A stretch of 17,536 nucleotides of DNA from Pleurocapsa sp. MO_226.B13. Lineage in GTDB: Bacteria > Cyanobacteriota > Cyanobacteriia > Cyanobacteriales > Xenococcaceae. The notes below the pieces were generated by a model, which was not told the DNA's origin, did not search any database, and saw only the letters and a program-made list of their open reading frames with translations. The first letter of the stretch is position 1. The number at the start of each line of letters is the position of its first letter. Below are positions 13,837 to 17,536 of the stretch, in pieces. The translations under genes were made by a program, and so were the position numbers. The DNA is taken from NCBI GenBank assembly GCA_030064795.1, contig JASJEI010000234.1, positions 1-17,536 of the forward strand, in the 5' to 3' direction.

Positions 13837-14247
13837 ATGCCAGTGATAACAATCAATCAGATATTTGGTAATCAAGTAAATGCAGTACCGCCTGACGGTC
13901 AACAACAAGGCTCTGCTTGGAGTTTGATTTTTGGGCTAGGCAGTTTTGCTAACGATACGTCAGGAGGAGAAATATTAGATGGTCTGGGTTTTGACAATCC
14001 TGGTCTTATTAATCCAGGCAATCTTGATGATTACGCCGTCCAAATTTTCTACGCAATTTTGTTGCTAACCATGCAAAATCAAGCTACTGGGAAAAATGAC
14101 GATCCAGAACAGAAAATCTATATCGCAGAAGGCGGAATTTCAGTAATTAGTTTTGGTAGCAGAGAAGGACAGTTAGAAAGACGATTTACTGTCTCTATCT
14201 TTAGTGATGGTGCTTATGGGAATACGGAGGATGTAGATAGTATTTAA
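13837..14247 (+). CDS. Unknown protein, first gene of the plus arm (136 aa)
   Basis: Not recognised. The 136-aa product is acidic and rich in Gly, Asn and Gln. It contains a hydrophobic stretch SAWSLIFGLGSFAND (about 26-40), a helix YAVQIFYAILLLTMQNQ (about 66-82), and a beta-rich C terminus (GGISVISFGSREGQLERRFT, VSIFSDGAYG). The pattern could suit a small virion or tail-associated protein. No signal peptide. There is no clear ribosome binding site before ATG 13837, 28 bp after the predicted transcription start. A 45-bp gap leads to the next plus-arm gene. Confidence 0.65.
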   Translation: MPVITINQIFGNQVNAVPPDGQQQGSAWSLIFGLGSFANDTSGGEILDGLGFDNPGLINPGNLDDYAVQIFYAILLLTMQNQATGKNDDPEQKIYIAEGGISVISFGSREGQLERRFTVSIFSDGAYGNTEDVDSI

Positions 14248-14292
14248 TTGAGTAATTTTGATTTTAAACTTAAATTTTAAACTGGCAAAAAT

Positions 14293-14922
14293 ATGGCTTA
14301 TCGATATCGTTACCCAGGTGAAGAATGGATAACTATTTCTGGAGATAATTATACGCTTGAGGATGTACCAGGAGAGCCTACAGAAACTTATAAAGTAACC
14401 TGTGAGTTTACTTATTTAAGAGGAGGAACAGGTAGAACCTTTGGGTATTCTTGCAATAACATCGCTAGAGGAGAAAGTGACAGAGATCTTGTAGGTCAAA
14501 TAATTGGTTATGAGATGTTGCCTTTGGCATTCAATCAACCAGTTAGATTTAATTTTCGTTCTGTAGATGCCAATGGGGATGATGTTTATACAACGGTAGA
14601 CTTTTACATACTTACTGCTAACGGGATTGGAACAGGGCAGCAAGTTTTGCATCATTACGGTACTTGTGCATTTGATTACGGAGGTAAGGATTTTAGAAAC
14701 TTTGAGTATGTAGCTACAAACAACTTCGTACCAACTACAAGGTGTCTTTTCAGGGTTTATTCAGGAGTGCAAATAGTTTACCAAGAAACTCGTAATGTGT
14801 GTCCTGAAGTAGAGGACATAGAACAAGAAGAATGCCCCCCAGGTACGTGTAAAGTCATCTGTGGTAACGTCGCCTGTTGCTATGGCAGCGATGGGATAGC
14901 CGTTAGTAGTTTTAATTTATAA
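14293..14922 (+). CDS. Unknown protein with Cys-rich C-terminal tail (209 aa)
   Basis: Not recognised at family level. The 209-aa product is beta-rich (YRYRYPGEEWITISGDNY, YKVTCEFTYLRGG, PVRFNFRSVDANGDDVYTTV, FVPTTRCLFRVYSGVQIVYQ), with Cys at 37, 54, 125 and 151. A C-terminal tail holds six more in 27 residues: C170, C181, C186, C190, C195 and C196, ending CCYGSDGIAVSSFNL. I recall similar CCYGSDGI-type endings in other cyanobacterial mobile-element proteins, which would make this a dispersed module, but I cannot check. Such a cluster suggests metal binding or disulfides, and so perhaps a virion or exported protein. No signal peptide. The stop is immediately followed by the strong ribosome binding site of the next gene. 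Confidence 0.7.
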   Translation: MAYRYRYPGEEWITISGDNYTLEDVPGEPTETYKVTCEFTYLRGGTGRTFGYSCNNIARGESDRDLVGQIIGYEMLPLAFNQPVRFNFRSVDANGDDVYTTVDFYILTANGIGTGQQVLHHYGTCAFDYGGKDFRNFEYVATNNFVPTTRCLFRVYSGVQIVYQETRNVCPEVEDIEQEECPPGTCKVICGNVACCYGSDGIAVSSFNL

Positions 14923-14930
14923 AAGGAGGA
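14923..14930 (+). promoter_or_regulatory. Very strong ribosome binding site for the 793-aa protein
   Basis: AAGGAGGA lies directly after the stop codon of the upstream gene and 8 nt before ATG 14939. It is a near-perfect anti-16S match, far better than those of other genes in the element, which implies high translation of the long coiled-coil protein. Confidence 0.85.
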
Positions 14931-14938
14931 CGTAAGCC

Positions 14939-17320
14939 ATGACAGACCCATCATGTCAGGACTTGGCGACTAAAGCTGAGCTACAAGAGTTACGCGACCA
15001 AATAAATCAACTACTAGGACAATCAGAGGATGGCGAAAGTCAAGTAGATGTTCTAGAAGCTGGAACTTTAACGGGTACAGCTATCGCAGGTGGATTAGCC
15101 CTAGCTGGTACGGCTATTCAGAATATTGCCTTGACTGGTGCAGACGGTGGTGACTTAGCAACTCTTTTGGCTAGGGGTACAGCTAAATTGGAAAAAGTAG
15201 TAGGTAATGGAGCTAGGCAAGTTTTACAAGGATTAAGCAACGTTGGTAGATCAGCAGGTAAGGCTGCTAAGTCAGCAAAGCTAGCAGCTACGGCTACAAA
15301 AATATCTGGGAGTGCTGCCACTTTATCTCTGGCGTTAGTTACTCAAGGTATCAATACCGCTTACACTATCGCTATTCTTGATTTAATCAAAACGAATACT
15401 GAAATAAGAGATAGGGAATTTAATCGCTGGAATGCTGACTATACCAATCTGATAAATCTCTTATCTCAAGCCAATAATGACATAGATGAAGCCAACAGGG
15501 TTAACGCAGAGAATCAAGTTAAATTTAACGAGCAATTAGTTATTAATGACCAGCAGCGTCAACAGCTTCTAGAGGCTCAAGCAAATATAAATGATTTAGC
15601 GGAAGATAATAGAAATAAAGCAGACCAAATAAGCATTCTCAATCAAACGTTAGCTGAGTTTAGAGCAGAAGTAGAAGCCAATCAAGCAGAGGCGGATGAT
15701 GTTATTGATGATTTAGTAGCTCAAGGTAATTCAATTGAGGAGCAGTTAGCAACCGCTCAAGCTAACATCGTTCAAATAGAGGACGTAATCACTAGACTAC
15801 TGAATCAGGTTGCTGCTCAACAAACCAAAATCGATGATATGGAAGCCAACATACTCAGGCTAAGTGACCTTGCCGATTTTTATCGCGCTGAATTTATCGC
15901 CTTAAGAGAAGATGTGGAGCAGGGGAGGGAATTAACCGAGGCTCAAATCTCATCTTTAGGAGCGAGATTAACATTAGCAGAACGAAAACTGAGGACGGCG
16001 CAAAGCAGCGTTGGTAGTGGTATTGCAGTAAGGGAAGCTGCTAATACTCAAAACAAAATTCTCGATTTAGCCAGTGTTCTTGCGGGCTTAGGTAGTTACG
16101 CACCAACCATTACAGCCACAAATATCTATAACAACACCAGTGGCTTTGAATCAGAATACGCAGATTTAATTAGTCAAGTAAATGCAGGTGGAGCAGTGAA
16201 TCAAGAACAACTAGATGATTTTAGAGATAACTTACTTGATGGTTTTGCCAACATACCAATTCCAGGGCTGGGTTTAACCGTAGCAGCGGGATTAAGTACG
16301 ACAATCAACCAAACAACCAGGTCGGCTATTAGTTCGGCGGTAGAGAGTGGGGTCTGCTCAAGTACTCAACCAGGAGGCTGTATGCAGAATAATGTTTTTC
16401 AACCTCTCAATCAGAGATTTGATGGTTTGGTTAACTCTGCGGGTACTGCTTTTAGCGCTGCTAATTTTACTATTCTTAACGCGATGCAACCAGTATTAAA
16501 TACGGTCAAGACTACTACGGATACCATCAAAGGGGTTGTAAACGCTACCAATGCTGTTGTCAATAACGCTACTCACGGCTTAGCAGCTATTCAGAACTTT
16601 GCTTCTAAAGCTTGGGAGGCTACAGGAGCGGATAAGATACTTAACGCTATTACTACTGCCGTGGTTATCCATAATGGGGTGCAATTATCTACTAACCTTA
16701 CGGCTACTATTGGAGAAACCGCCAGTGTGGTGCTAGACGCTATGGGGATACAGGACGAGACGGGTAATCCTATCGACGTTAACGGTTTTATTAGAGCCAA
16801 GCTCAACAACCTTCTAACCACTCTCTTGGGTGCAGAGACTTACGCAGCTTTAACTCAAAAGCTGGCTACCTACAACCGTATCTATCAGGCATCTGCTAAC
16901 GTCCTAGACGCTGCTAATGACCTATTCGACTCTGCTCGTTCGGTAGCTGAATCTACCGCCGAGAATACAGGTAAGATAGGTAACGCTCTCTTAGAAGCTG
17001 GGGTAGTTTACGAGGATGCCTATGAGGAGATGGCAGAGAGGATTAGTCCTCAGAGTAGAGCGCAAAGAAGACTAGAGAGGTTTAGACAAGGGCTAGAAGA
17101 AATAGAGGATACCGTTTCTACTGTGGGTAATATCGCTTCTGAGGTAGTTTCTACTAAGGATAGCTTTACCGAACTTAAGGAAGCTAAAGAGGAATGGCAG
17201 GAAGAGAAACAAGCAGTTATCGATGAGATTAAGACTCAGAAAGCAGAAACTAAAACAGCGTCTCAAGCTGAAACAGATGTTACCGATACTGACTTTGATA
17301 GAACTGAATCGGGAACTTAA
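14939..17320 (+). CDS. Large Ala-rich coiled-coil protein, possible particle/tape-measure-like (793 aa)
   Basis: Unrecognised family. Order of regions: a short heptad helix (about 8-27, DLATKAELQELRDQINQLLG); a Gly/Ala-rich hydrophobic stretch (about 42-66); a Lys/Ala helix (about 100-120, RSAGKAAKSAKLAATATK); a further hydrophobic segment (about 124-150); a long coiled coil (about 155-355, rich in N, Q, E, L); an Ala/Thr/Asn-rich middle with two Cys (VCSSTQPGGCMQ) and hydrophobic helices (about 360-640); and a final charged coiled coil (about 720-775) with a Thr/Asp tail. Length, helicity and hydrophobic patches recall phage tape-measure or DNA-ejection proteins, but no specific motif supports this. 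An envelope-spanning or surface protein is the alternative. Ribosome binding site AAGGAGGA is excellent. Confidence 0.75.
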   Translation: MTDPSCQDLATKAELQELRDQINQLLGQSEDGESQVDVLEAGTLTGTAIAGGLALAGTAIQNIALTGADGGDLATLLARGTAKLEKVVGNGARQVLQGLSNVGRSAGKAAKSAKLAATATKISGSAATLSLALVTQGINTAYTIAILDLIKTNTEIRDREFNRWNADYTNLINLLSQANNDIDEANRVNAENQVKFNEQLVINDQQRQQLLEAQANINDLAEDNRNKADQISILNQTLAEFRAEVEANQAEADDVIDDLVAQGNSIEEQLATAQANIVQIEDVITRLLNQVAAQQTKIDDMEANILRLSDLADFYRAEFIALREDVEQGRELTEAQISSLGARLTLAERKLRTAQSSVGSGIAVREAANTQNKILDLASVLAGLGSYAPTITATNIYNNTSGFESEYADLISQVNAGGAVNQEQLDDFRDNLLDGFANIPIPGLGLTVAAGLSTTINQTTRSAISSAVESGVCSSTQPGGCMQNNVFQPLNQRFDGLVNSAGTAFSAANFTILNAMQPVLNTVKTTTDTIKGVVNATNAVVNNATHGLAAIQNFASKAWEATGADKILNAITTAVVIHNGVQLSTNLTATIGETASVVLDAMGIQDETGNPIDVNGFIRAKLNNLLTTLLGAETYAALTQKLATYNRIYQASANVLDAANDLFDSARSVAESTAENTGKIGNALLEAGVVYEDAYEEMAERISPQSRAQRRLERFRQGLEEIEDTVSTVGNIASEVVSTKDSFTELKEAKEEWQEEKQAVIDEIKTQKAETKTASQAETDVTDTDFDRTESGT

Positions 17321-17343
17321 ACCAAATTTACTAGAGGTTAATT

Positions 17344-17536
17344 ATGGCAGTAGATATCAGTACCCTAACTGAAACGGAGTTAAAGCAGTTGTTGTTTAGG
17401 ACTACCCTTAGACTTCAAGCGATTGAGAACTTCTTGATTAACGAAGGGACGGGTACTAGAAACATATTCATTGAGTACGACGTAGATAACAGCCAGATAC
17501 GAGTTAGAGCTACTTTAGACGCGATCGTCTCTGAAA
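17344..17536 (+). CDS. Unknown protein, N-terminal part only (cut by window end)
   Basis: Open from ATG 17344 to the window end: 64 codons plus one base, no stop. The start is supported by AGAGGT at 17333-17338, 5 nt upstream. The visible part has a helix (about 8-33: TETELKQLLFRTTLRLQAIE) and then beta-type sequence (NIFIEYDVDNSQIRVRATLD). Not recognised. The 23-bp gap after the 793-aa gene indicates the same operon, so the plus arm continues beyond the window. Confidence 0.75.
   Translation, partial: MAVDISTLTETELKQLLFRTTLRLQAIENFLINEGTGTRNIFIEYDVDNSQIRVRATLDAIVSE

Larger units (their letters stand above)
6502..17536. mobile_element. Phage-like accessory element beside tRNA-Ser (right end outside window)
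   Basis: About 11 kb of small, mostly unrecognisable genes lies in two divergent arms, with ATGA and TAATG overlaps, a GH24 endolysin, a TM/coiled-coil lysis partner, a PD-(D/E)XK nuclease-like protein and a 793-aa coiled-coil protein. I found no GCGATCGC octamer here, against eight in the first 6.3 kb, which argues for foreign origin or phage-type selection. It starts at or just after tRNA-Ser(GGA). No integrase, terminase, portal, capsid or replication protein is recognisable in the window, so prophage, satellite, phage-plasmid and domesticated particle all remain possible. The left boundary is inferred and the right one is not seen. Confidence 0.65.

Noticed and set aside
6502..17536. CRISPR array, rRNA or additional tRNA genes
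   Set aside because: No regularly spaced direct repeats and no further tRNA-like cloverleaf or rRNA sequence were seen.

Overview
The window looks like a cyanobacterial chromosome carrying the edge of a large accessory element. Three things point to a cyanobacterium: the HIP1 octamer GCGATCGC (I count eight copies before position 6250), a DUF3747-type secreted protein, and a plant-type [2Fe-2S] ferredoxin of the long FdC2-like kind. Base composition is moderately AT-rich.

Region 1 (1-1960) is a decay zone. It holds an IS1182-like transposase broken by an 86-bp palindromic MITE-like insertion and by a +1 frameshift. A second short inverted repeat lies upstream of it, and downstream is the last ~58 codons of a siderophore ABC-transporter binding protein.

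Region 2 (1960-6501) is ordinary chromosome, all protein genes on the minus strand: an unrecognised 360-aa protein, a secreted DUF3747 protein, an inositol-monophosphatase family enzyme, a staphylococcal-nuclease-like lipoprotein and the ferredoxin. The plus-strand tRNA-Ser(GGA) gene follows, behind a full consensus promoter.

Region 3 (about 6502 to the end of the window, about 11 kb) has a different character: no GCGATCGC found, many small unknown genes, tight stop/start overlaps and phage-like functions. It has two divergent arms fired from 13755-13836. The minus arm (13754 to 6872) has 14 genes. The promoter-proximal ones encode unknown, beta-rich, possibly structural proteins. A lysis cassette follows (GH24 endolysin with an E-C-T triad, then a one-TM coiled-coil protein overlapping by ATGA), then a PD-(D/E)XK nuclease-like protein and a string of small proteins including a likely ribbon-helix-helix regulator. 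The arm ends at a strong intrinsic terminator near the tRNA. The plus arm has a 136-aa protein, a 209-aa protein with a Cys-rich C-terminal tail, a 793-aa Ala-rich coiled-coil protein with a very strong ribosome binding site, and a further gene cut by the window end. Two near-identical palindromes (7560-7588 and 9743-9772) sit upstream of two minus-arm gene groups and look like operators.

The most economical reading is an integrated phage-like or phage-derived element lodged beside tRNA-Ser. No integrase, terminase, portal, capsid, or replication gene is recognisable in the window, so its type is open. An inverted, partly degenerate copy of the tRNA's anticodon-to-T-arm segment lies at the junction.
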